Shown: positions 1 to 5,957, counted from the first letter of the stretch. The stretch: 6,129 nt of DNA from Rhodocyclaceae bacterium (GCA_030689585.1 JAUYFZ010000126.1:1-6129); one strand, 5' to 3'. Made by a program: numbers and translations. The notes: generated by a model not told the origin, from the letters alone.

Positions 1-10
1 CGGTGTCAAT

Positions 11-110
11 CTCCCTCCCCTTCAAGGGGAGGGCTGGGGTGGGGATGGGGTTTTACGCGGAATTCTTCCCCCCATCCCCCTCCCCGCCTCCCCCTTGAAG
101 GGGGAGGAGA
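11..110. repeat. Inverted pair of G/C-run intergenic repeats
   Basis: One copy lies at 11-50 and a second copy lies in opposite orientation at about 68-110, separated by roughly 18 bases. Each carries a CTCCC-rich/GGGAG hairpin centred on TTCAAG or CTTGAA, followed by runs of G (or of C in the inverted copy). The two copies could pair into one long stem. The same unit recurs at 6022-6061 with two mismatches in 40. No open frame or transposase is present, so this resembles the non-coding REP-like repeats scattered between genes in many betaproteobacteria. That comparison is from memory. Confidence 0.8.
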
Positions 111-185
111 GCTGTGTTCCGACCGGACCTGAGTAGTTACGAATGAGGGGCATTATAGACACGGGGTTGCGGTAGCATTGACCGC

Positions 186-1109
186 ATGGATATATTTTTG
201 CAGCAGATCATCAACGGAATGACACTCGGCAGCGTCTACGCGCTGGTAGCACTGGGCTACACGATGGTCTATGGCATTCTGGGGCTCATCAATTTTGCGC
301 ACGGCGAACTGGTGATGGTCGGCGCACTCGTGGCCCTGACCGTCATCCATGCACTTTCCGGGTCAGGACTGCCCGGCCCTTTGATTGTGCTGTTGGGATT
401 CCTGGTGGCTGCGTTGGTGTGCGCCCTCCTGGGGGCACTCATCGAGCGTATTGCCTACCGCCCCTTGCGTAACGCCCCCCGATTAGCCCCTCTCATCACG
501 GCGATTGGGGTTTCAATCGTGCTACAACAACTGGCGATGCTGATCTGGGGACGGGGTTACCATCCCGTGCCGCCCCTGTTGCCCAATGGATCCTTCGAGA
601 TTTTCGGTGCCCGGATTGCCGAGGTACAGATCATCATTTTGATCGTAACCGCGCTCACCCTGTTCGGATTGATGCGGTTGGTCAATCACACGCGACTAGG
701 GCAGGCCATGCGAGCAACGGCGGAAAACCCCTCGGTGGCCGCCTTGATGGGCATCGATGCCAATCGCATCATTCTGGTCACCTTTGTAATCGGCTCCATG
801 CTGGCCGCCTTGGCGGGGGTGCTGGTCTCTGCCAACTACGGCATCGCCCACTACAGCATGGGCTTCATGCTGGGCCTCAAAGCCTTTACGGCGGCGGTAC
901 TGGGAGGTATCGGTAATCTGGCCGGCGCAATGGTGGGCGGTCTTCTGCTCGGCGTGATTGAAGCCTTGGGCGCGGGTTATATCGGCGATTTGACGGGTGG
1001 CGTACTCGGTTCCCACTATCAGGACATATTCGCCTTCTTCGTCCTCATTGCCGTACTGGTTTTCCGCCCCTCCGGGTTGATGGGTGAGCGCGTGACGGAG
1101 CGGGCGTAA
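186..1109 (+). CDS. livH: Branched-chain amino-acid ABC transporter permease LivH
   Basis: This is an inner-membrane permease of the LivH type, 307 residues, matching E. coli LivH (about 308) in length. With LivM it would form the channel of a high-affinity ABC importer for leucine, isoleucine and valine, or related substrates such as urea or short amides in paralogous systems. Visible hallmarks are the N-terminal GMTLGSVYALVALGYTMVYG (11-30), NFAHGE (36-41), IERIAYRPLR (86-95), the cytoplasmic loop RATAENPSVAALMGID (176-191) that faces the ATPase, and KAFTAAVLGGIGNLAGAM (232-249). About eight hydrophobic segments are evident. The C-terminal DIFAFFVLIAVLVFRPSGLMGER is typical of betaproteobacterial members. 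The ATG at 186 fits the family N-terminus, but no good Shine-Dalgarno precedes it. The expected livM, livG, livF and binding-protein gene do not follow: the next gene converges after 14 bases. Substrate is therefore uncertain. Confidence 0.93.
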   Translation: MDIFLQQIINGMTLGSVYALVALGYTMVYGILGLINFAHGELVMVGALVALTVIHALSGSGLPGPLIVLLGFLVAALVCALLGALIERIAYRPLRNAPRLAPLITAIGVSIVLQQLAMLIWGRGYHPVPPLLPNGSFEIFGARIAEVQIIILIVTALTLFGLMRLVNHTRLGQAMRATAENPSVAALMGIDANRIILVTFVIGSMLAALAGVLVSANYGIAHYSMGFMLGLKAFTAAVLGGIGNLAGAMVGGLLLGVIEALGAGYIGDLTGGVLGSHYQDIFAFFVLIAVLVFRPSGLMGERVTERA

Positions 1110-1123
1110 CGGGCAGCAAGAAA

Positions 1124-1312
1124 TTAGCAACCGCCGCGACTACCTCGGCCCCGACGACGATCAAGCCACCAGGCGAGTAGGGGCATCATGGCAAAAGAAC
1201 CCGGCAAAATAAGGATGACCAGATAGGGCGAAAGGTGCGCTAACGCACGCATCTGATCATGCAGTAGCGCACGATCATCACGCGTCCAGCGAACGCCGTT
1301 ACGTCGTTTCAT
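1124..1312 (-). CDS. Small membrane protein, LETM1-like C-terminal segment
   Basis: This is a 62-residue ORF at the distal end of the yqjDEK-like operon. A basic N-terminal half (KRRNGVRWTRDDRALL) is followed by one hydrophobic segment, SPYLVILILPGSFAMMPLLAWWL (about 28-50), and an arginine-rich tail. The segment resembles the 'PYL..LLPGS..LP.LAWWLDRRR' piece found near the end of bacterial LETM1-domain-like proteins; this recognition is from memory and tentative. The ATG at 1312 overlaps the TGA of the preceding ORF as TGATG. A GTG one codon earlier (1315) would give a GTGA overlap. Translational coupling is likely. It could instead be the 3' part of a larger gene split by a frameshift. It ends 14 bases from the end of livH, with no clear terminator between them. 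Confidence 0.6.
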   Translation of the reverse strand: MKRRNGVRWTRDDRALLHDQMRALAHLSPYLVILILPGSFAMMPLLAWWLDRRRGRGSRGGC

Positions 1313-1431
1313 CACAGCCCACGGACTTTGGACGCTTCGGCCAGCAGAACACCTCGCTCGCGCTGTCCGGCTTCGAGCATCGCCCCAATCAAGGGAAAGT
1401 GCGGCCGGGATCGACTCCGCGTTCGTGTCAT
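1312..1431 (-). CDS. 39-codon ORF coupled between yqjK and the LETM1-like ORF
   Basis: The ORF encodes 39 residues: a basic N-terminus (MTRTRSRSRPHF) followed by a predicted helix containing AMLEAGQRERGVLLAEASKVRGL. No family is recognised. Its case rests on packing: the ATG at 1431 overlaps the yqjK stop as ATGA, and its own TGA shares one base with the next ATG. The frame stays open further upstream to 1560, but only as a shadow of yqjK, so the ATGA start is preferred. A weak GGCGGA lies upstream. It may be a real small protein, or the N-terminal part of a LETM1-like protein whose C-terminal part is the following ORF in the next frame. Confidence 0.45.
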   Translation of the reverse strand: MTRTRSRSRPHFPLIGAMLEAGQRERGVLLAEASKVRGL

Positions 1432-1703
1432 GGCGTTATTTTCCGCCACAGTGCCCACAGGGACCATCCGCGCCGCGCCCAGCGAAGGGCTCGTTTCGGT
1501 TGAATCACCAGCAACGCTACCCCCCCGACGACAGGAAGAAACGGGTGTTGTCCTATCCATCGAAACCCTTCGCGTAAACTATCCGCAAGGCGGATCACCG
1601 GTGCAAGTGTCGCGGCATGATGGGCAAAATCATTTCGCAAAGCTGCACTTTGCCACTGCAACCGCTGTTTTCTGAGCGCCAGTTCAACGCAATGCGGATT
1701 CAT
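1428..1703 (-). CDS. yqjK: YqjK-like family protein
   Basis: This is a 91-residue protein. The basic, helical N-terminal region (ELALRKQRLQWQSAALRNDF, 7-26) is followed by a hydrophobic stretch (about 53-68) and the family signature RWARRGWSLWALWR (74-87), which aligns with RWARRGFGVWSAWR of E. coli YqjK. Function is unknown. In enterobacteria it follows yqjD and yqjE, the same order as here. The start at 1703 gives the family-like N-terminus and a 20-base overlap with the end of yqjE. A start ten codons earlier (1733) would lengthen the overlap and adds residues unlike the family. The product is probably a small inner-membrane protein. Confidence 0.8.
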   Translation of the reverse strand: MNPHCVELALRKQRLQWQSAALRNDFAHHAATLAPVIRLADSLREGFRWIGQHPFLPVVGGVALLVIQPKRALRWARRGWSLWALWRKITP

Positions 1704-2037
1704 CACGGTCCAACTCGGCCAGACTAGCGGCAAACAACGATGATTTTGTGACGATCAACCGTCGCACCATCACGCCGCCGATGAATCCGGCGGTCAGAAA
1801 AAGTGTGGCGAATGTTCCCAGCACCCAAAGACGGTGACTTTCCCAAAAGAGCACCGTCAAAAAAATGGCCAGGAATACGACCCCCACCCCGCCCAACAAC
1901 ACGGTGAGCGCGCCATAAAACAACAGGTGGGTTAACCGCAACTTCTCCTCTTCCCACTCGACCACCAGCAACTCGCCGCGTGTTTTCAGAAGAGAAACTG
2001 TTGTGGTTAACAACCCGCGCAGTGACGCAAAGAGCAT
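1684..2037 (-). CDS. yqjE: YqjE-family two-helix inner-membrane protein (holin-like superfamily)
   Basis: This is a 117-residue protein of the YqjE/phage-holin-family domain. An amphipathic N-terminus contains the acidic-basic signature ELLVVEWEEEKLRL (22-35). Two membrane segments follow (about 38-64 and 70-91), then a cytoplasmic-looking charged tail. E. coli YqjE has the same plan. Its role is not firmly established; members are membrane proteins associated with YqjD. The ATG directly follows the TAA of yqjD with no intervening base, and no Shine-Dalgarno is visible in the preceding codons, so translation probably depends on ribosomes arriving from yqjD. Confidence 0.85.
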   Translation of the reverse strand: MLFASLRGLLTTTVSLLKTRGELLVVEWEEEKLRLTHLLFYGALTVLLGGVGVVFLAIFLTVLFWESHRLWVLGTFATLFLTAGFIGGVMVRRLIVTKSSLFAASLAELDRDESALR

Positions 2038-2349
2038 TTAACGACGACCGATCAGGAGGCCCACAATCACGCCAACCCCCGCAGCAATACCAACAGAACG
2101 CCACGGATTGTCATGCACGTAATCATCAGCGGCATGGCCCACGGCCTTGGCATGTTCGACAATAACGGCTTCCGCCTCGGCCAGGCGTGCCTTGGCATCC
2201 GTCAAATGATCCTGAATGCGGGCGCGCACCTCGTTCATCGTGTCACCTGCTTGGGAAGCGGTGGCACGCAACAATTCCTCGGTATCCGCCACCACAACGC
2301 GCAGATCGGAAAGTAACTTGTCCTTCGTTACAACGGTTGCATTGTTCAT
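2038..2349 (-). CDS. yqjD: DUF883 / ElaB-YqjD family tail-anchored protein
   Basis: This is a 103-residue protein. Most of it is a long charged helix with coiled-coil character (about 8-75, rich in A, E, D, R and K). It ends in the diagnostic DNPWRSVGIAAGVGVIVGLLIGRR stretch (80-103), a single C-terminal membrane anchor with a GRR end. In E. coli, YqjD and its paralogues associate with ribosomes through the N-terminal part and attach them to the inner membrane in stationary phase. The same role is inferred here. It is the first gene of a five-ORF minus-strand chain. The start is secured by an AGGAGA ribosome site six bases upstream (2356-2361). It is transcribed divergently from pyrE. Confidence 0.92.
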   Translation of the reverse strand: MNNATVVTKDKLLSDLRVVVADTEELLRATASQAGDTMNEVRARIQDHLTDAKARLAEAEAVIVEHAKAVGHAADDYVHDNPWRSVGIAAGVGVIVGLLIGRR

Positions 2350-2375
2350 AAAAGTTCTCCTGTCAAAGAGCGTTC

Positions 2376-2381
2376 ATTCTA
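2376..2381 (-). promoter_or_regulatory. Candidate -10 box for yqjD
   Basis: On the minus strand TAGAAT lies here, which would place the transcript start near 2369 and give a roughly 20-base leader containing the AGGAGA site. No good -35 hexamer is found 16-18 bases upstream. That is compatible with stationary-phase sigma control, as known for E. coli yqjD, but this is inference from a single box in a 70-base divergent spacer. Confidence 0.3.
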
Positions 2382-2406
2382 AGTCCGAAGTGCATTGAAG
2401 TGGCGA

Positions 2407-2412
2407 TAAAAT
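2407..2412 (+). promoter_or_regulatory. Candidate -10 box for pyrE, close to the start codon
   Basis: TAAAAT matches the -10 consensus at five of six positions and ends seven bases before the pyrE ATG at 2420. Transcription would begin at or next to the A of the ATG. No convincing -35 is seen. No Shine-Dalgarno lies between this box and the ATG, or in the usual window, so the two observations agree with a leaderless mRNA. Confidence 0.35.
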
Positions 2413-2419
2413 ACTCGTC

Positions 2420-3076
2420 ATGAATACACCACCGAATCAAAACTTCATTGCGTTTGCCTGCGAAAAAGGCGTGTTGCGTTTTGGAGAATTCAAGACCAAA
2501 GCGGGGCGGCTCTCTCCGTATTTTTTCAATGCTGGCCTGTTCAATGACGGGGAATCGCTCTCTCGCCTCTCCCACGATTACGCCCGCACCCTTACCCAGT
2601 CCGGTGTTGCGTGCGACATGCTGTTCGGCCCTGCCTACAAGGGCATCCCGCTCGTGGCAGGCACGGCGATGGCGTTATCCGGCTTGGGGCGAAATATGCC
2701 GTTTGCTTTTAACCGTAAGGAAGTCAAAGATCACGGCGAAGGGGGCGTATTGATAGGGGCACCGCTGGCCGGTCGCGTGGTAATTGTCGACGATGTCATT
2801 TCTGCGGGCACGTCCGTGCGTGAATCGGTCGACCTCATCCGAGCCGCCGGTGCCACGCCCGCCGGCGTGTTAATTGCGCTAGATCGACAGGAACGCGGAC
2901 AGGGGCCATTGTCGGCGGTGCAGGAAGTAGAGCGCGATGTCGGCATTCCCGTGATTGCCGTCGCCTGTTTGTCCGACTTGATCGACTATCTGGCTGTCCA
3001 ACCCGGTTTTGAAGGCAACCTAGACGCCGTGCGTCGGTATCGGGAATGTTATGGAGTCGGCGGTTCAAGCCTGTAA
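2420..3076 (+). CDS. pyrE: Orotate phosphoribosyltransferase
   Basis: This enzyme catalyses orotate + PRPP to orotidine 5'-monophosphate + diphosphate, the fifth step of pyrimidine synthesis, in the cytoplasm. It has 218 residues (E. coli 213). Visible motifs are the substrate-loop lysine in [18 protein letters not shown] (24-41), FGPAYKGIP (69-77), the mobile catalytic loop [12 protein letters not shown] (98-109, with R99, K100, K103 and H105), and the PRPP-binding motif [13 protein letters not shown] (120-132, with D124 and D125). DRQERG (155-160) and YREC(Y)GV near the end are also typical. The start at 2420 gives a family-like N-terminus. No ribosome site precedes it. Its last 12 bases overlap the 3' end of the convergent hipA, and the GGSSL tail after YGV lies in this overlap. 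Confidence 0.97.
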   Translation: MNTPPNQNFIAFACEKGVLRFGEFKTKAGRLSPYFFNAGLFNDGESLSRLSHDYARTLTQSGVACDMLFGPAYKGIPLVAGTAMALSGLGRNMPFAFNRKEVKDHGEGGVLIGAPLAGRVVIVDDVISAGTSVRESVDLIRAAGATPAGVLIALDRQERGQGPLSAVQEVERDVGIPVIAVACLSDLIDYLAVQPGFEGNLDAVRRYRECYGVGGSSL

Positions 3077-4312
3077 TCGTTGCCGATTGACCTCCATCAC
3101 CTGCATTACCTGCGTCAATGTTTTCTTCCGAATGGGCAAACTTTTGGCTTCTTCCTTGAAGATGTCTGGTGACAAGCGATCGAGTAGGTCGTCTATCATC
3201 CGTGTGGCATCGGGTGCGGCAATGCCTCCTTCTCTGGCAACGGCGAGAATATGTGACCGTGCGGGATGTCGGCCCTCTCCGGCCATATCCATAAAATGTT
3301 CACCGTTGTAACCGGCGCAATAGGTCAAATCAAAGGGAGGGGCGAGTTTCCATTCATTATGTGAATCAAGCAGATAGGCGATATTCTTGGTGTGGTCGTC
3401 GCGGTTATTCATCAATACGTTAAAAATACAGCGTTGCAATGCCTGGTGAGTTTCTTGCATATCGCGCGTCAACCGACGCGTAGCTCGCAAAAAGTCGCCA
3501 TACCCGATGGAGGGAATGCGAAAATTCAAGTGCAGTAAGCCAGCCAATGAATGGATATGCACGCGTTTACCCGCTTCACGATCAAAGCGACGTGCGCCAA
3601 AGGCGGTGAGTTTGCCGGAGAGTTGAAAAAATTGCGTGGCCCCCATGCCCAACTGGCTATGCCGCGCCATGCGGGCATAAAGCTCTTCCAGAGCGCAGCT
3701 ATCCGTTTCGTCATCCTCAGAGGGAAATTTGACGAGCCACGGTTCTGCCTCAACTAGGGATTCTTCACGCGTACTCATCTGGTGAGCTTTTGGATTAAAA
3801 AACACCAAGGCTTTAGGGCGTGCCCCACCGGGAGAGGCCCCTACATAGGCCAATTCGTCGAGCACTTCGCGATCAGAATCCAGCAGGAGTGCCTGCACTT
3901 CTCCCGCCAATTCGAGCAGCGTCATGTCGTGCGTTACAGACAATTCCTGCGTGGCAGGGAAAAACGTCAAGGCTCCCAAGGTGCGCTGACCCAGATAAGC
4001 GAGGCGATCCAAACCCGTTAGCGTAGCCGGATCAATTCCCCGACTTCGTACTTTGCGATCCATGAGACGCAAACCCCAGCCATCGGGCAACGCATCGTAG
4101 AGTAAGCCGGGTAATCGCATCATGGATACAAATTGATCTTGCCGGTCAGGATAGACTTCCGTGCGCAAAGGACATCGCAAGGGCGACAACTCCAATTTGC
4201 GATTCAAGGCTTCTTGTGAATACTCAAACAATACGTTGCGACGATCGTCCGCCAACGTGCCGAGTTTCCAGCGTTCACCACGACCTTCGTAGAAAACATC
4301 CAGTTCTTTCAT
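3065..4312 (-). CDS. hipA: HipA-family serine/threonine kinase toxin
   Basis: This 415-residue protein has the two-part HipA plan. The N-terminal subdomain (about 1-120) contains [23 protein letters not shown] (64-86), and the kinase-like HipA-C domain covers about 150-390. Kinase features are a glycine-rich loop [11 protein letters not shown] (158-168), the ATP lysine in WLVKFPS (K195), the catalytic motif NNRDDHTKN (302-310; D305 and N310 correspond to D309 and N314 of E. coli HipA), and a metal-binding aspartate in APPFDLTY (D328). All catalytic residues are present, so it looks active. E. coli HipA phosphorylates glutamyl-tRNA synthetase and induces dormancy; the target here is unknown. 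The GGARPK loop marks the large subfamily that differs from the GAQEK loop of E. coli. The ATG overlaps the hipB stop as ATGA. The 3' end overlaps pyrE by 12 bases. Confidence 0.93.
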   Translation of the reverse strand: MKELDVFYEGRGERWKLGTLADDRRNVLFEYSQEALNRKLELSPLRCPLRTEVYPDRQDQFVSMMRLPGLLYDALPDGWGLRLMDRKVRSRGIDPATLTGLDRLAYLGQRTLGALTFFPATQELSVTHDMTLLELAGEVQALLLDSDREVLDELAYVGASPGGARPKALVFFNPKAHQMSTREESLVEAEPWLVKFPSEDDETDSCALEELYARMARHSQLGMGATQFFQLSGKLTAFGARRFDREAGKRVHIHSLAGLLHLNFRIPSIGYGDFLRATRRLTRDMQETHQALQRCIFNVLMNNRDDHTKNIAYLLDSHNEWKLAPPFDLTYCAGYNGEHFMDMAGEGRHPARSHILAVAREGGIAAPDATRMIDDLLDRLSPDIFKEEAKSLPIRKKTLTQVMQVMEVNRQRLQA

Positions 4313-4635
4313 GGCGAACTCACCCGACGGCGGTAGGCGTGCTTACGAGTGCGAACGGCATCTAAGGCTCGCATGTCGTCAATGGAACGCGGCGAAGAAG
4401 CCAAAACATCTTGTAATTCGGTGAGGGCATTCAGGGTTTCCAACACCTTCACAAAGGTGTCCAGTCGGCAATGACCGGTTGTTTCAAATTTTCGCAACGT
4501 GACCGCAGCAACCCCCGCACGTCGGGCCAGTTCGTTAATAGACCAATTGAACCTCAAGCGACGCTCGCGAACACGACGAGCCAGCTCAGAACAAATTTCC
4601 TCCGGTAGGGCTAGCGCGAAATGGGATGCATTCAT
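4309..4635 (-). CDS. hipB: HipB-like antitoxin, XRE-type helix-turn-helix protein
   Basis: This 108-residue protein has an N-terminal XRE/Cro-like DNA-binding domain (about 14-72). Residues 32-51 (SINELARRAGVAAVTLRKFE) contain the helix-turn-helix, with the recognition helix around VAAVTLRKFE. A C-terminal tail (DDMRALDAVRTRKHAYRRR, 86-104) is acidic then strongly basic and may extend along the toxin or contact DNA. It precedes hipA with a 4-base overlap, the normal antitoxin-first order, so it should neutralise HipA and repress the pair. A weak AGAG lies very close to the ATG. A TATAAT box and a dyad lie directly upstream, consistent with autoregulation. The gene is named by context; sequence similarity to E. 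coli HipB is only at the level of the XRE fold. Confidence 0.88.
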   Translation of the reverse strand: MNASHFALALPEEICSELARRVRERRLRFNWSINELARRAGVAAVTLRKFETTGHCRLDTFVKVLETLNALTELQDVLASSPRSIDDMRALDAVRTRKHAYRRRVSSP

Positions 4636-4645
4636 ATCTCTTTTG

Positions 4646-4661
4646 TTGATATTTCCATCAA
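4646..4661. promoter_or_regulatory. Candidate hipBA operator (TTGAT-N6-ATCAA)
   Basis: This is a perfect 5-base inverted repeat with a 6-base spacer, lying between the presumed -10 box (4672-4677) and the hipB start codon (4635). A dimeric XRE repressor such as HipB would be expected to bind such a dyad and block transcription. The spacing suits a downstream operator. Binding by HipB is inferred from position and symmetry only. Confidence 0.45.
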
Positions 4662-4671
4662 ATTGGGTACT

Positions 4672-4700
4672 ATTATATCTAGTTTACGGCATGATTTCCA
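4672..4700 (-). promoter_or_regulatory. hipBA promoter
   Basis: On the minus strand a perfect TATAAT lies at 4672-4677. A TGGAAA (four of six matches to TTGACA) lies at 4695-4700, 17 bases upstream. The -35 element is inside the last codons of the radical SAM gene. The predicted transcript start is near 4665, giving about a 30-base leader that contains the TTGAT-N6-ATCAA dyad. This suggests hipBA can be transcribed independently of the gene upstream. Confidence 0.55.
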
Positions 4701-5799
4701 CGTATTCATACACCTCTGCGTTCACCAGTTGCCGTCGCACGGGTAAGGTGGCGCGGGCGTACCAAGCGTGAGGATCATGGCGGTCGATTTCGCGACCGAT
4801 GAATCGAATCAGCTCGCAGATGGGTTCGACGACGTGACTGCGGTAACGCACGTCTTCTTTTACATAACCCAACCAGAGGTTCTTCAGGCAGTTGCGCCGA
4901 CACCATGTGAACGCCTCGCAGGCTTCGCAGGGCATGGCGGCGGAAGGTTGTAACGGACTCTTCTTGAGCCAATTCCCTTGAATCTCGCCCATTTGCATCT
5001 CCCCTGCATACATCATGTCTGGACAGGGGAATATCTTGCCATCCGGCATAACGTTCAAAAGATGCGTGGAAACACGGCATTGAGTCTGTCCTGCGTAGAG
5101 TTCCGTGGCTCGCGTTGGCAGTACCTTGTTGCGAACAATGCCCATGAGCGGAATCAGCGGATACAGGATGTCATCTCGTTCGAAAAAACGGTCGATGAGT
5201 TGCACGAGTACTTTCTTGCGCTTCTCCACCGAATCGGCTCCGTACATATCGTCGGCGACAAATTGCCAGTAGATGTAGTCAAAATCGCTGGTCAGATCGT
5301 CTAGCTCTTCAAAGGTGGTTTCTGGATGGCCCCAAGTGACACGCGCCGTTAAACTTCCGCCCAGCCGGTCACGAACTTTGCGAATGTTGCGGATCACCTG
5401 CCGCCAGATGCCGCGCCCACGATAGCCGTCTGTGATGGATTCGCCTCCGTCAATGGAAACGAGAATGTTCGACAGCCGACCCAGCACCCAATCAGGCAGA
5501 TCGTCGATCAACGTGCCATTGGTTTGAAGCTGATACCGGAATTCAGGGAACCGCTCCATAACCGCGAACATCATGTCCGTATTGAGCGTCGGCTCACCCC
5601 CATAGAAGGTGACATAAATCTCCTTATCCGCCAGATGCCTTTCAACAAAGGCGGCCAGTTGCCCGATGTCGTATCCCAGAGCCGCTTGAGACCCCAGCAC
5701 CTCGCCGACCCCCAACGAACAGTAGGTACATTTCAGGTTGCATTTGAGCGTGGTGAGCAATTGCAGCTCGACCCGATTACCGATGATGATGTTGTTCAT
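4684..5799 (-). CDS. Radical SAM/SPASM protein, putative peptide-modifying enzyme (AF1577-like)
   Basis: This 371-residue protein carries an intact radical SAM core: CNLKCTYC (C20, C24 and C27 bind the 4Fe-4S cluster that cleaves S-adenosylmethionine), YGGEP (66-70), QTNGTL (92-97) and LVSIDG (113-118). A full SPASM region for two auxiliary iron-sulfur clusters follows: C241, GKIFPC (C259), then C-x2-C-x5-C-x3-C (C291, C294, C300, C304) and a final C328. A 40-residue C-terminal extension follows. SPASM enzymes usually modify ribosomal peptides or partner proteins (for example PqqE, AlbA, anSME). The SIDG..TD.YRG.G...V..N pattern and the IPLMGIV segment recall the archaeal AF1577 family (TIGR04084), from memory. 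No precursor peptide is obvious nearby. The start at 5799 has no Shine-Dalgarno. The gene ends 48 bases before hipB, on the same strand. Substrate unknown. Confidence 0.88.
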   Translation of the reverse strand: MNNIIIGNRVELQLLTTLKCNLKCTYCSLGVGEVLGSQAALGYDIGQLAAFVERHLADKEIYVTFYGGEPTLNTDMMFAVMERFPEFRYQLQTNGTLIDDLPDWVLGRLSNILVSIDGGESITDGYRGRGIWRQVIRNIRKVRDRLGGSLTARVTWGHPETTFEELDDLTSDFDYIYWQFVADDMYGADSVEKRKKVLVQLIDRFFERDDILYPLIPLMGIVRNKVLPTRATELYAGQTQCRVSTHLLNVMPDGKIFPCPDMMYAGEMQMGEIQGNWLKKSPLQPSAAMPCEACEAFTWCRRNCLKNLWLGYVKEDVRYRSHVVEPICELIRFIGREIDRHDPHAWYARATLPVRRQLVNAEVYEYVEIMP

Positions 5800-5880
5800 A
5801 TTAATGTGAAATAACCAGACAACCTAAAAAAAACAGTTCGGAGTACCCCGTATCAAACGAGCGTAGCGAGCCGATGAGAA

Positions 5881-5912
5881 CCCCCCGAGAGGGGGGCGAA
5901 GGGGGGCGGGTG
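5881..5912. repeat. GC-rich hairpin with GAGA loop
   Basis: CCCCCC-GAGA-GGGGGG (5881-5896) forms a perfect 6-base stem with a GNRA-type loop. A second G-run (GGGGGGCGGG, 5901-5910) follows, which could pair alternatively with the same C-run. It is preceded by GAGCGTAGCGAGC (5859-5871). This combination looks like a separate repeat type from the TTCAAG units. It lies about 80 bases upstream of the radical SAM start. Confidence 0.6.
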
Positions 5913-5942
5913 TTTAATCGCATTTGACGGATTTCATGGGTT

Positions 5943-5957
5943 CTATACGGTTTATAG
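5943..5957. repeat. Short inverted repeat CTATA-N5-TATAG
   Basis: This is a perfect 5-base inverted repeat with a 5-base spacer (CGGTT), about 145 bases upstream of the radical SAM start. It could be a binding site. On the minus strand it also contains TATAAA, but no partner -35 was found. With arms this short, chance is a real possibility. Confidence 0.25.

Noticed and set aside
151..160. Possible -10 box (TATAGA) for livH
   Set aside because: No acceptable -35 at 16-18 bases upstream and only a partial match.
696..1130. 144-residue minus-strand open frame opposite livH
   Set aside because: It lies antisense to a clearly real LivH and its composition (H, Q, R, G-rich) is typical of a shadow frame.
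1328..1675. 115-residue plus-strand open frame
   Set aside because: It runs antisense to yqjK and the 39-codon ORF, has no recognisable domain, and conflicts with the ATGA-coupled minus-strand genes.
1704..1733. Longer start for yqjK at 1733
   Set aside because: It would overlap yqjE by 50 bases and adds residues that do not match YqjK, whereas 1703 fits the family N-terminus.
1724..2104. 126-residue minus-strand open frame across yqjE and yqjD
   Set aside because: It overlaps two recognised genes in another frame and is rich in R, G and V with no family signature.
3551..4026. Plus-strand frames opposite hipA
   Set aside because: They are antisense shadows of a gene with an intact kinase domain, with no start context.
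4775..5304. Several 60-110 residue frames inside the radical SAM gene, both strands, considered as possible precursor peptides
   Set aside because: They are shadows of the SPASM-coding sequence. Their histidine- and cysteine-rich look comes from the codons of the real frame.
5826..5850. Possible Rho-independent terminator upstream of the radical SAM gene (minus-strand T8 preceded by a small stem)
   Set aside because: The stem is only about four pairs including a G-T pair and is separated from the T-run by several bases, so it is too weak to call.
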